Source of the DNA: Sarcocystis neurona
Taxonomy: Eukaryota > Apicomplexa > Conoidasida > Eucoccidiorida > Sarcocystidae
DNA length: 64,000 bases
Assembly: GCA_000727475.1 (NCBI GenBank)
Contig: KL647311.1
Span: 607,519-671,518 of the forward strand
Direction of reading: 5' to 3'
Shown here: piece by piece, positions 41,701 to 54,100 of the stretch
Layout of the letters: the number at the start of each line of letters is the position of its first letter
How positions within the stretch are numbered: position 1 is the stretch's first letter
Notes under the pieces: generated by a model
Told to the model about the DNA's origin: nothing
What the model saw: the letters and a program-made list of their open reading frames with translations, nothing else
Databases searched by the model: none
Translations under genes and position numbers: made by a program

Positions 41701-44700
41701 GTGTGTCAACAGTTTCTCTCACTAAGTTACATCTTCCTCAGATATACACGTGTCCCGTACATATCAAGACTTTCTCGTGTGTGTGTCTCCCTCAGTTGCA
41801 CTCCTGTCCCTCCGATATGGAAACTTTATCAGTTCTTACTTATATATATCTCTACCAGGTACGTACATCTTCGCAAATACCAGCGTTTTCTCTTCTTCCT
41901 CTGCACCTTCCTCGATAGGTACATTCTCTCATATATATCAACGTCTCTCTCATATCCTCCTCAGAAGTGGCGCTTGCTCAGTTGTACGTGTGTCCCGTAG
42001 GTGCCAAGCTTCTCTCATATTCGTCTCCTTCAAATACACCCGTGTCCTCAGCAAGAGGAAAAGAAGGAATTCTTGCAGAGGTCGAATTGCTTTGCAGCCA
42101 AATGGTAGAGGGCTGTCAAATAGACGCTGCAGGAGGCAGTTGGCAGCAGGTCTGCACACCTCTCCCACGCACAGGGAAAACAGAATCGCACGTGGAAAGC
42201 GCAAGCAGCTCCTCCGTACTAAATTTACGTTTGCCTTCTGGAAGCCCCCCCTGTTCGGGATGAAGAAGCAGTTGTGGGAAGCAGCAGCGCAGGGACCTGC
42301 TGATATCGGGGATATACCTCAGAAGAGCCGCTAGGGAGCAAAACGAAGAAGAAACGTGTGGGGCAGCAGCGCGGGGACGCGAGAGTCTCGTAGATATCTT
42401 CCAGATCCTACTCTTCTACTTTTTTGCTGCGGAGAGGGAAAGTCAGGTAGAGTCTGCTGTCTTCTACTTTTTCTTGAGGAAGAGGCAATGCTCTTCCTGC
42501 ACGTGCCGGGCGTCCCCTTCCGGCGTTGGTAAACGCGCGGCAGCCTCGTCAGAGAACGCAGCTGCGTGTGGGGAGGAGGAAAAGTTTTTGTAGAAGTCCC
42601 ACCTCTACTTTATACGGGAACAGCAGACCCCGCTGCTTTTCTGCCGAGAATTTCATTAAACGTCACTTCTTCCTATACAATGGGACGTCAGACCTGCTCG
42701 ACAGCAAGAGCTGACTTTTTCCTTCTACAGATACTATCATGGACTATCAGCCGGTCACTCAAACTCCGCAGCATTCAACCGACTTACACAGGGCCGCACG
42801 CGTGGGAAAAAGGGAGTATTTCCCCCAGGAAATGTGGAAACAGAGTCGACCACTCACCTGGATGACAAGTTCGTTTGCAGTAATATTCGGGTCGCCAAAA
42901 AACGTCGAAGCCGCGGGTGCTTCCCGCAGCTGCAGCCGCACTTCAGTCTTCTTACTCTCCAGCGCCTTCCCCGCCTGCACGCGCGCGCAGAAGAAGAAAC
43001 AGCAGTATGTGCAGCAGCAGCGACAGCAGCAGCAGCTGCAACGGCAGCAGCAGCAACAGCAGCATAAGCGAGTGCAGCGACAGCAGCAGCAGCAACAGCA
43101 GTAGCAGCAACAGCAGTAGCAGCAACAGCAGTAGCAGCAACAGCAACAGCAGTAGCAGCAGCAGCAACAGCAATAGCAGCAGCAACAGCAGCGGCAGCAA
43201 CAGAAGCGAGTGCAGCAACAGCAGCAGGTGCAGCGACAGTAGCAGGGGGGGCAGCCCCGACAGTAGCAACAACAAGAGAAGAGGGCCAGCAGAACCGCCA
43301 AAGGAGCAGCAGCAGCAGCGAAGCGCGTCCTGCATGTAGTCGTCAGCAGCGTGCAAAAAACAGCGACGGTGGAAGAGGACGCAGCTGCTGCGAGTCGGTT
43401 GCAGATACGAAGAAGTCTTCTTCTTCATCAAAGAGAAACAGAACACAGCAGCCAATCGTCAACCCTGCGTCTTGTACCGGCCTTCAAAGGGAGACAACAA
43501 CGTTCTTTGTGTCTCTTCAGGTGCACCTGAACCTACGTACTTTCATTACGTAAAATGAAAGGGTGATAGGAGATGCATAATGACGAAGACTTTTCTCTGC
43601 GAAGGAAATAATTCCCGTTGTCATTTCCAAAGAGGCACAGGCAAATACAGCTGCCCCAACATTATTGAAGAGACGGGTGTCTCTTGCGTGTACAGCAAAG
43701 ATCGGGCGCGCATTGTACAAGCAGGTATGTCAGACATCAGTACTCGGGAAGGAAATGGAGAAGAAGAAAACTTTTGCGTTACACACAAACATGTGCATTC
43801 CCTATATTTTCAATAAACGTACACATCTTTGCTCATAAATACATTGACCTACCTCTCTCTCTCTCTAGACATATATATATATATATATATATGTTTATGT
43901 GTATACATACATATTTATAGACATGTATATCTATGTGGCCTATCTCTCTCTCTACATATATATATATATATGTACACGTAACAATATATATAAGCGTGTG
44001 TTTACATATGTTCGTCCCTCGCTCTATCCCTCTCTCTCTCTCCCTCTCTCTCTATATATGTATATTTATTTACGTACATAATTATAGAGATGTGTATCTG
44101 TCTGACCCATCTCTCTCTCTATATATATATATACAGGTATGCATATATCTACATATATACGTAGACGTGTGTTCACATATATTCGTGTCTGCCTCTCTCT
44201 TTCTCTACATGTATTTATATATATGTATATATATACGTATATACATACATGTTTATAGCCATGTGTACACATATATTCATCTCTCATTGTATATACATAT
44301 ACACATATATGTACACGTATGTGTGCATATATATAGACGTGTGTTTACGTATATTCGTCTCTCACTCTCTCTCTCTCCATCTCTCTATATATGTAACTTT
44401 ATACACATATATTTGTAGACACGTATATACATATCTTTATCTCTCTATCTATCTATCTATATATATATGTATACATAAATACACGTATATATATATAATG
44501 GTGCACGGGCAGGCGACCTCGAAGATATATGCGTCGGGATGCGTCCACATTTATATATATATATATATGTAAAGAGAGAGGAAGAGAGAGAAAGAGGGGA
44601 AAAGATACACAAACACACAAACAGGTAGATGGATGGTTATATACGTCTTACAGATAACACGTAGATGAGGGAATACAATCACATGCATATACACATACAT

Positions 44701-47700
44701 ACATACATACACATATATAGATACGTATACACACATGTGTATATATGCATACGTATACATCCATACATACACATACATAGGTGTACCTACATATACATGC
44801 ATACATACATATACAAACATCAGTACACATGCATCCATACACAAACATACGTACACATACATTACATATACATATACACATACATATATACATACATATA
44901 AATATGTACATACATACACATATATACATACCTATATACATACCTATATACATACATACATCTACATACACATGTATCCATACATTTACAAACATACGTA
45001 CACATACATACATATACATAGATACATACACATAGATATACAAGTGTACATACATATACGTACATATACATATATGCATGCATATACATATATACATACA
45101 TATACATACATAAACACACACACATACATGTACCTACATATACAGGCATACACACATATACATATATACGTACACATACATGTACGTACAGATATATGTG
45201 CATACGTACATATACATACATATATGTACATACATATACATACACATACATACACACATATACATAGATATACATGCACCCATAGATATGAATACATACA
45301 CGTGTCTGTCTCTCTTTGTGTGAACACGTGAGTTTAGGGCAAATGAAGTTTCGTGGGTGGAAAGGGCGCACTTTGAAGATGAAGGGGACATCACACCAGC
45401 GCTCGTTGTTGATCCACAGAACGGCCGTGCAGAAAGTTGCAGTACGCGAGTCCTTGGGAACTGTCTCGTCCTGGGCAGCAAACGCGGCAGCAGAAGCAGC
45501 AGCGGCAGCAAAAGCAGCACCAACAGCAAAAGCTGGAGCAACAGCAGACCCAGGAGCAACTGCAGATGGAGCAGCAACACCGGAGCATCCACAGGGCGGC
45601 CAGTGAGAAACGCGGAGGAGAAGATGAAGAAGCAGCAGCAGTAGCCAAAGAAGAAGATGCGGCAGCAGTAGCAGCCGAGGAAGGAGAAGAGGCAGCAGCA
45701 GCCGAAGAAGAAGCAGCAGCAGCTGAAGAAGGAGAAGCAGCATCGGTGGCAGCCGAGGAAGGAGAGGAGGCAGCAGCAGCCGAAGAAGAACTAGCAGCAG
45801 CAGCCGAAGAAGAAGATACAGCAGCAGCCGAAAGACGAGTAGCAGCAGCAGTGGCGCGCCTATCTAACCGTCAGAAATATAAGGAGGCGGAGGAGGAGGC
45901 GGAACAGAAGAAGCAGCAGCAGAAAGGACGGCTGCGCCGGCTGTCTCTTTAACAGCGAGAGGGCAGCTTTGACACTCGCCAAGAGCAGCAGCACAGGAAG
46001 AAGAAGCGGCGACAGCGGTGGGCTGTAGGCAGCAGGAATAGCAACAGGAGAAGCAGCAGCACGCGAGGCAGCAGCAGCAGCAGTACCAGAAACAGAACGA
46101 GAGGGCCAGCAGCGTCGCGCCACCTCGGCATCCCCGAGCCGCAGCAGCAACAGATGCTCCTCTACGGGCAACACAGCAGCCTTCGTACGTCTAGCAGCAG
46201 AAACATCAGGCAAGACGCGAGGGCCGGGCAGCAGGAAACCCCACACGCTTATCAAGAGCAGCAGCTGGCTGCAGCGGCAACGTATAATCTCAGGAGCAAG
46301 AAGGCCTCGGTATTGCTGCTGCTGCTGCTGTTACATCTTCGGCTCGGTCCTCCTCTTGCAGCAGTGTTCTTCCTCACTACGCTGCAGCGGCAGGAACGTG
46401 CTGCTGCCGTTGCTGCCTAACCCGTGCTGCTGCTGCGGACGCGGAGTTTCTGCTGTCGAACACAACGTCCATATGACTGTTGCTGCTATTCTTGCTGCTG
46501 CTGTTGCTGTTCCTGCTGTTGCTCTACCTGCTACTGCTGCTGTTCCTGCTGTTGCTGATGCTGCTACTGCTGCTGCTTCTGCTGTTGCTGCTGTTCCTGC
46601 TGCTTTTCCTTGTCCTTTTCTCTTCGCTATAGGGAAAGGGGGCACACTGTTGCTGCTTCTTGTTTTTTCGTGTCTTCCCTACGTAGGGAGAGCAAGGCTG
46701 TCACAGCTGGGGGTTTCTCTTCTTGTTGTTGTTTCTCTGTGGCCCTTTTTTTAAGTTAGCCGCGGCTTTATCTCCTGTTCCTGTTCTTCTCTTCGTTTTC
46801 TTCTGTAAGTAGGTCTCCCTCACATCTTTGTATCCCTTCTTCTTCCCATCTGCTGATGCGACGAACTGGCCAAGAACGGTCTCCCTGAGTTCTGCAGGGG
46901 AGGCGTCAGCGGCATGAACAACATAGAGAAGAAGATGAAGAAGGCGGCAGAAGAACAACAGAAACGAACTACAGACGGAGTTGCAGAGAAGAACATGAAG
47001 AGAAGAAGAAGAAGGCAAGGAGAACGAAGTAGACTGAAGAGGGGACGAAGAAGAAAAGTGCGATGCAGACGAACAACAAGAGGAAGAAGAGACGAACAGG
47101 AAAGTAATAGGAAGAGAAAAGAAGACAAGCAAGAAAGGAAGGAAGAAAAGAACAAAAAGAAAAAGAAAGAGAAAGGGAGAGGGGAAGAGGGAAAGAGGGG
47201 AAGAGAGGAAGGGAGGGAAAGGAAGAGAAAGGGAGGGGAAGAGAAACAGACACAGAGAGAGAGGGAGAGAAAGGGAAAAGGAGAGGAGGAGGAGGGGGAC
47301 GAAAAAAGAGGGAGGAGGAGAAGAAGAGAAACAGACAGAGAGAGAGAGAGGGAAAGAGAGAAGAGGGGAAGAGAGGGAGGAAAAGAGGGGGACGAAGAGA
47401 GGAAGAGGGAGGAAGAGGGGAGGAAAGGGAGACAGAGGGACAGAAGCGGACAGAGAGAGGGAGAGAGAGGGAAAGGGAGACGGAGGGAGGAAGAGGAGGA
47501 GGAAAAGAGGGAGGGAAGGGAAAAGGGAAAGAGGGGGAGAGAGGAAGAGAGGGAAAGAGGGGAAGACAGAGAGGAAAGGGAGGGAAAGGGAGAGAAAGGG
47601 AGGGAGAGAAAGGGGAAGACAGAGAGGAAGACAGAGAGGAAGAGAGGGAGGAAGAGGGACGAAGAGAGGCAGAGGGAAAGACGGAGGGAAAAAGGGAAAG

Positions 47701-50700
47701 AGGGGGAGAGAAAGAGAGGGGAAGAGAAGGAGAGAGGGAGGAAGAGGGACGAAGAGAGAGAGAGGAAGGGAAAGAGGGAGGCAAAGGGAGGGCAAAAGGG
47801 AGAGGAAAAAAGGGAAAGGGAGAGGAGAAGAGAGAGGGGGCAAGAGAGAGCAAGGGAGAGACAGGGAGAGGAAGAGGGAGGGAAAAAGGGAAAGGGAGAG
47901 AGAGGGGAAGAGAGAGGAAGGGAGGGGGCACAGGAGAGAGGAGAAGAGAGGAAGGGAAAGAGGGGAAGAGAGGGAGAAAGGGAGAGGAGAAGAGAAGGAG
48001 ACGGAGGGAGGAAAAGAGGGAGGGAAAAAGAGAAAGGGAAAAAGGGAAAAAGGGAGGAAGGAGAGGGAGAGAAAGGGGAAGAGAGGGAGACAGAGGGAGA
48101 GAAAGGGAGAGAGAGAGGAAGAGAGGAAGTGGAAAAGAGGGGAAGAGGGAGAGGAAGAGAGAAAGGGAGGGAAAGGGAGAGAAAGGGAGGGAGAGGAAGA
48201 GGGAAAGAGAGAGACGGAGGGAAAGGGAGGCAAAAAGGGAGGAAGAGGGAGAGCGGGAAGAGGGAAAGAGAGAGAGAGAGAGGGAGGAAAAGAGGGACGC
48301 GAAGAGGGGAAGAGAGAAACGGACACAGAGAGAGAGAGGGAAAGGCAAAGGGAGACGGAGGGCGAGAAAGGGAGGAAGGGAGGGGAAAAGGGAAAGGGAG
48401 GGAGAGAGGAAGAGAGGAAGGGAGGGAGAGGAAGAGGGGGAGGAAAAGAGGGAGGGAACGGAAAAGGGAAAGAGGGGGAGAGAGGAAGAGAGGGAAAGAG
48501 GGGAAGAGGGAGAGGAAAGGGAGGGNNNNNNNNNNNNNNNNNNNNNNNNNNNNNNNNNNNNNNNNNNNNNNNNNNNNNNNNNNNNNNNNNNNNNNNNNNN
48601 NNNNNNNNNNNNNNNNNNNNNNNNNNNNNNNNNNNNNNNNNNNNNNNNNNNNNNNNNNNNNNNNNNNNNNNNNNNNNNNNNNNNNNNNNNNNNNNNNNNN
48701 NNNNNNNNNNNNNNNNNNNNNNNNNNNNNNNNNNNNNNNNNNNNNNNNNNNNNNNNNNNNNNNNNNNNNNNNNNNNNNNNNNNNNNNNNNNNNNNNNNNN
48801 NNNNNNNNNNNNNNNNNNNNNNNNNNNNNNNNNNNNNNNNNNNNNNNNNNNNNNNNNNNNNNNNNNNNNNNNNNNNNNNNNNNNNNNNNNNNNNNNNNNN
48901 NNNNNNNNNNNNNNNNNNNNNNNNNNNNNNNNNNNNNNNNNNNNNNNNNNNNNNNNNNNNNNNNNNNNNNNNNNNNNNNNNNNNNNNNNNNNNNNNNNNN
49001 NNNNNNNNNNNNNNNNNNNNNNNNNNNNNNNNNNNNNNNAGGGGGAGAGAGGAAGAGAGGGAAAGAGGGGAAGAGGGAGAGGAAAGGGAGGGGAAGGGAG
49101 AGAAAGGGAGTGATAGAGGAGGAGAGGGAGGGGGGAAGAGAGAAACGGACACAAAGAGAGGGAGAGAAGAAAAGGGGAAGAAGAGAAAGGGAGGAAAAGA
49201 GAGAGGAACAGGGAAAGGGAAAGGGAAAGGGAGAGAGAGGAAGAGGTAGCGGGAAAGAGGGAGGGAGAGAACGAGGGAAAGAGAGACAGAGGGAGGAAAA
49301 GAGGGACGCGAAGAGGGGGAGAAAGAGGGAAAGGGAGGAAGGGAGAGAGAAAGGGAAAGAGGGACGGAGGGAAAGGGAAAGAGGGGAAGAGAGAGAGAGC
49401 GAGGAAAAGAGCGAGGGAAAAAGCGAGGAAGAGAGGAAGGGAAAAAGAGAGAGGGAGAGATGGGGAGGGAAAATGGGAGAGGGAAACGGAGAGAGAAACA
49501 GAGAGGGAGAGAAAGGGACAAAAAGACAGAGACGGGAAGAGAGAAAGGGAGAGAAGCAACCACTTATGAAGACAGAATAGAGTGAGAAGCAAAAGACGTA
49601 TAGAAGACACACACAGGCGTGCAAGAAGTGAATTTCTCTCGAAGGGAGGAAAAAATCGGAGAGGTGGACTCGGAAAGGAGGAGACGAAGAAGAAGACACG
49701 CCCAGGTATACGTCCCGTAACAGCAACGGCAGCAGCAGCAACAGCAACAGGAGCAGCCACAGCAGTAGTGGTAGCAGCGAGAGCAGTACAAGCAGCAACA
49801 GCAGTAGCAGCAGTAACAGCAGCAGCAACAGCAATAGCAGCAGCGACATTGGCAGCAGGGACGGCGCGTAATCGTGGCACGGTCCCAGCGATTTGAAGAG
49901 TTGTAGAAACAGCAACAGCAATAATAGGAGTACGAGCGGCAACATAGCCAGAAAAACGCCTCAAGGAGAGAATCTGCAACGCCAACAGCAGCGGCAGATA
50001 CACCAGCAGCAGCAGCAGCAGGAGCGGGGCAGACTGGCTAAGAGAAGCAGCCGCAGTAGCACAGAAATCCTAACAACAAGAGCAGCAGCAACGAAAGCAA
50101 CAGCAACAGCACGAACAATGGCAACCGCGGCAGCAAGTACAAGAGCAACAGCAAGAATAACAGCAGCAGCGGCAACGATAGCAGCGCCAGCAGCAAGGAG
50201 ATGAGCAGCACCAACAGTAACAGCAGCAGCAGCAATTACAACAGCAGCGGCAAGTACAAGAGCAGGAGCACGAATAGCAGCAGCAGCAGCAATAATAGCA
50301 GCAGCAGCCATAACAGCAGTAGCAATAATAACAGCAGGAGCAGTGACAGCAGCAGCAATAATAGCAGGAGCAGCAATAATAGCAGGAGCAGCACGAATGC
50401 CAGTAGCGAGAGGAGGGGAAATAATTTATCTTCGTGAAGATATGTGTGTGTGCGTATGTGCCTCTCTCTCTCTACTTATATACATATAAATATATGTGTA
50501 TGCCCTTCTAGATCTTTGCATGTATATGTATATACATATATGTATGTATATGTGTGTGCCTCTCTCTGTGTATATATATGTGTCCCTTGTAGATTTTCGT
50601 ATACACATACGTATACACGTGTATCTGTCCCTATATATATCTATATATATATGTGCCCTTCTAGATGTTTGTAGGTATATGTATATATATGTATATGTGT

Positions 50701-51145
50701 GTGCCTCTCTACGTATATGTATATATGCCCTTCTAGAGCTTTGTATGTATATATATATATGTGCATATATGTGAATGCCTCTCTGTGTGTAGATATGTGT
50801 GCCTTCTAGACCATCGTATACACATACGTATACACGTGTGTCTGTACCTGTATCTCTCTCCCTCTCTATATATATAGATGCCTTTTGGGTCTTTATATGT
50901 TTATGTATGTATGTGTGTGTGTGTGCCACCCTCTACATATACATATATGTGTGCCTTCAGATTCTTATACCTTTGTTTACATACATATATATACATATAT
51001 ATGTGTGGGTGTGTGCCGCTCTCTCTATATATATGTATATGTGTACGCCTTCCAGGTCTTCATATCTGCACATACACGTGTGTATCTGAGTGCCTCTTTA
51101 TTCCCATATATATGCATGTGCGTGCCTTCTAGACCTTTGTATCTG

Positions 51146-51185
<40 letters not shown>

Positions 51186-54100
51186 TGTGCTTCTCTCTCT
51201 CTCTCTACATATATATATGTTCTAGATCTTTACATCCGTGTTTATGTGCTTGTGTGTGCTCTCTCTCTCTCTCTTTTTTTCTCTCTCTCTATATATATGT
51301 GCGCCCTCTATAGATCTTTATATGTGCACATATATACACATATATGTGTGAGCCTCTCTCTTCGTATATACACATATATGTGCCTTCTAAATTTTGGTCT
51401 ATGTATGTATGTATACATATATATATGTATATAGATAGATAGACCTGTGTATGTATGTGAGCCCGTCTCTCTCTCTCTGTGTACGTGTGTGTGCCTAGTA
51501 AATCTTTATACGTGTATATACATATATTTGTGTGTGCGCCTCTCTCTCTATATATACATATATATACATATATGTGTATGTATTCCATCTAGATGCTTAT
51601 ATAGATGTACGTACGCGTCTCTCTCTGTGTCTCTCTCTATATATATGTGTATGTGTGCCTTCTACATGTATATATACATATACACATGTGTGTGTGTGTG
51701 CCTACTGATAGGGGGCATTTGCTTGAGAACCTTGACTTTTTCATCTCGCACGTCATCGTCGTCGAGCGTTGCAGGACGATCCATCGCTGTTAACGTGAGC
51801 AGCTGGATCATATGATTTTGCATCACGTCTCGTATAATTCCTGCAGCAGCAGAAACAGCAGCAGCAGCAACAGCAGCAGCAGAAACAGCAGGAGCAGCAG
51901 CGGCAGAGAAGGAGACAGAGGAGGAGCAGCAGCAGCAGTAGCAGATAAGATAGCAGGAGGGGAGGGGAAAAGCAGGAGCAGCACGAAAAGGAGGAGGGGA
52001 GAACGAGGAGGAAGAGATGCAGCAACAGCAGAAGGAGAAGGAAGAAGAAGTGCAGCAGAAGCAGGAGGAGGTTGAGGAAGAGAAGCAGAGCAGCAGGAGG
52101 TGGAGAAGGAAGAGCAACAGCAGCAGCAGGACGGGGAACAGAAGCAGAAGCAGGAGGGGCATGGGGAAGAGAAGCAGCCGCAGCAGCAGGAGGCAGAAGA
52201 CCAAGAGCAGGAGGAGGAAGACGCGGCAGCAGCAGCAACAGCAGCAAGACGCCGCAGCAGTGGCAGCAACACGCGGCAGCAGCGGCAGCAACAGCAGCAA
52301 GACACGGCAGCAGTAACAGCAGCAAGACACGGCAGCAATAACAGCAGCAAGACACGGCAGCACCAGCAGCAGCAAGATGCGGCAGTAGCGAAAGCGGAAA
52401 GACATGGCAGCAGCAGCAAGACGCGGCAGCAGCAGGAGGAGGGGAAACTGAAGAGCGGAACTTCAAACACTGCGCCAGCATCAGCCGAGCGAGAGGCCGC
52501 TCACACGCACAAGTGCCCATTCACACAGGTGTAATATCTCTACGAAAATTCACATATATACAGATATATGAAGAAATATATGAGTGTACGCTGTTGTGTG
52601 TCTGGCTATCGCGCCTGGCGAGCATAAAGTTGGATAGCTGCCCCGGGGGGGGCTGGAGCAGCAGCAGCAGCAAGAGAGAGAGAGAGAACTTCGGGCAGAG
52701 ACGCGCAGCAGCAGGCAGCCGGTGTTTCTCTGCTGCTGAATCTCCGCGGACGAAGAACTTGCGGCATCACAGAGGTACGTAAACGTATCATCAAGTCCAC
52801 CCACACATGCATGTTGTGAGTCACGCATTTGATATACGCATGCATTTCTTGCATGTGCTGTGATGACATGACCTCCCACATATACACATATTTCCATATC
52901 AAAGAAGATGTAGATCTTCTCTCCCCGTCTAGAAGAGGGAAAGTCGCAGGACAAAAAGAGACGACCTAAGAAGAGAAGGTAACGCGCGCAGAAAGACACC
53001 AGCGTCTCGGCGACGGGCGCGGGGGAGTGCAAGGATGAGCACGTGCAGAGACACGAAGGAAGAGCTAGAGAAAAAGACGAAGTTTTTGCTTGCATGCATG
53101 CAGACAGACAGGGCGGGGAAGGAAAGGGAAGGAGAATGACCTCCCGCTTTGGCCGCGAATTCAACGTGACGGCCGCACAAGGGGGCGCGGCGGAAGAACG
53201 TGTTGCTGCTGCTGTTGCTGCTGCTGTTGCTGCTGCTAGGGAAGCACGACAAAGCTCAAGCAAGAGAGAGAAGTTCTTCGCTTCTCTGCAGAGGAGGTGT
53301 CGCTGCTGTGGCTGCTGCAGTCTCCTCGTGAGGCGTCTCTCTATTGACAGGGTCTCTGCCCCCCCGCGCGCGTCCGCGCAGGCGCCCCACGAGAAGAAAA
53401 AGAGAGAAGATAAGCGGAGAGGAACAGCAGGGGAGGGGACGGAAGAAGATGATGGAGAAGGGAAAGGGAAAATGGAAAACACGGTAAGGAAGAGAACAGG
53501 GAAGGGAGGGAAAGGAAAGGAAACGAGAAACGAAGAGAAATACCGGAAGATAGGGACGCCAGAGGAAGCGCGAAAGGGGGAAACAGAAAGATAAAGGGGG
53601 AGAAGAAGGTCTTAACAGACGAGACAAACCTTACCATATTCATCAAAATAACCGCCGCGTCCCCACGTTCCGCCTTCCTCTTTGAAAGTTATTCTCACAC
53701 TCTTCACAAAATTGCGATGGAAAAGCTGCACGTTGTCCCATACACACACACACACAAACACGACTATATATATATATATATATATGTGGAGAGAGAGAGA
53801 GTTTTATTCCGTATAGATATGTGTGTGATTTCTTTCGTTTGTTCTTCTTTTTTGGACGCATTTGTACTTGTAAACAGGTAGGGCGTTCTTTACATGCCTG
53901 TGTAATATATGCACTCGGCCACACACATAGCGACGCAAACGCGAGGCAGAGAGACACAGAAGAAGTCTCAGCAGTTATCTCTCTATTTATATATATACAA
54001 GTGCCACACACACAGACCCCTCTCTATTTATATATGTATATGTGTCATACACAGAGACCCCTCTCTATTTATATATGTACGCCTGTCACACACACAGACC

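Noticed and set aside
40781..42334. Several plus-strand frames of 130-211 codons
   Set aside because: They run through a decayed minisatellite within a G6PD intron, so their periodic Ser/Leu/Pro composition is explained by the repeat.
42952..43455. Polyleucine and polycysteine frames of 140-180 codons
   Set aside because: They are translations of a CAG array inside a proven G6PD intron.
46701..50003. Three giant overlapping frames (860 to 1,100 codons) on both strands
   Set aside because: They are products of the GA/TC-rich tract, which has few stop codons, and they are read through 514 Ns. The minus-strand one contains G6PD exon G only by chance frame overlap.
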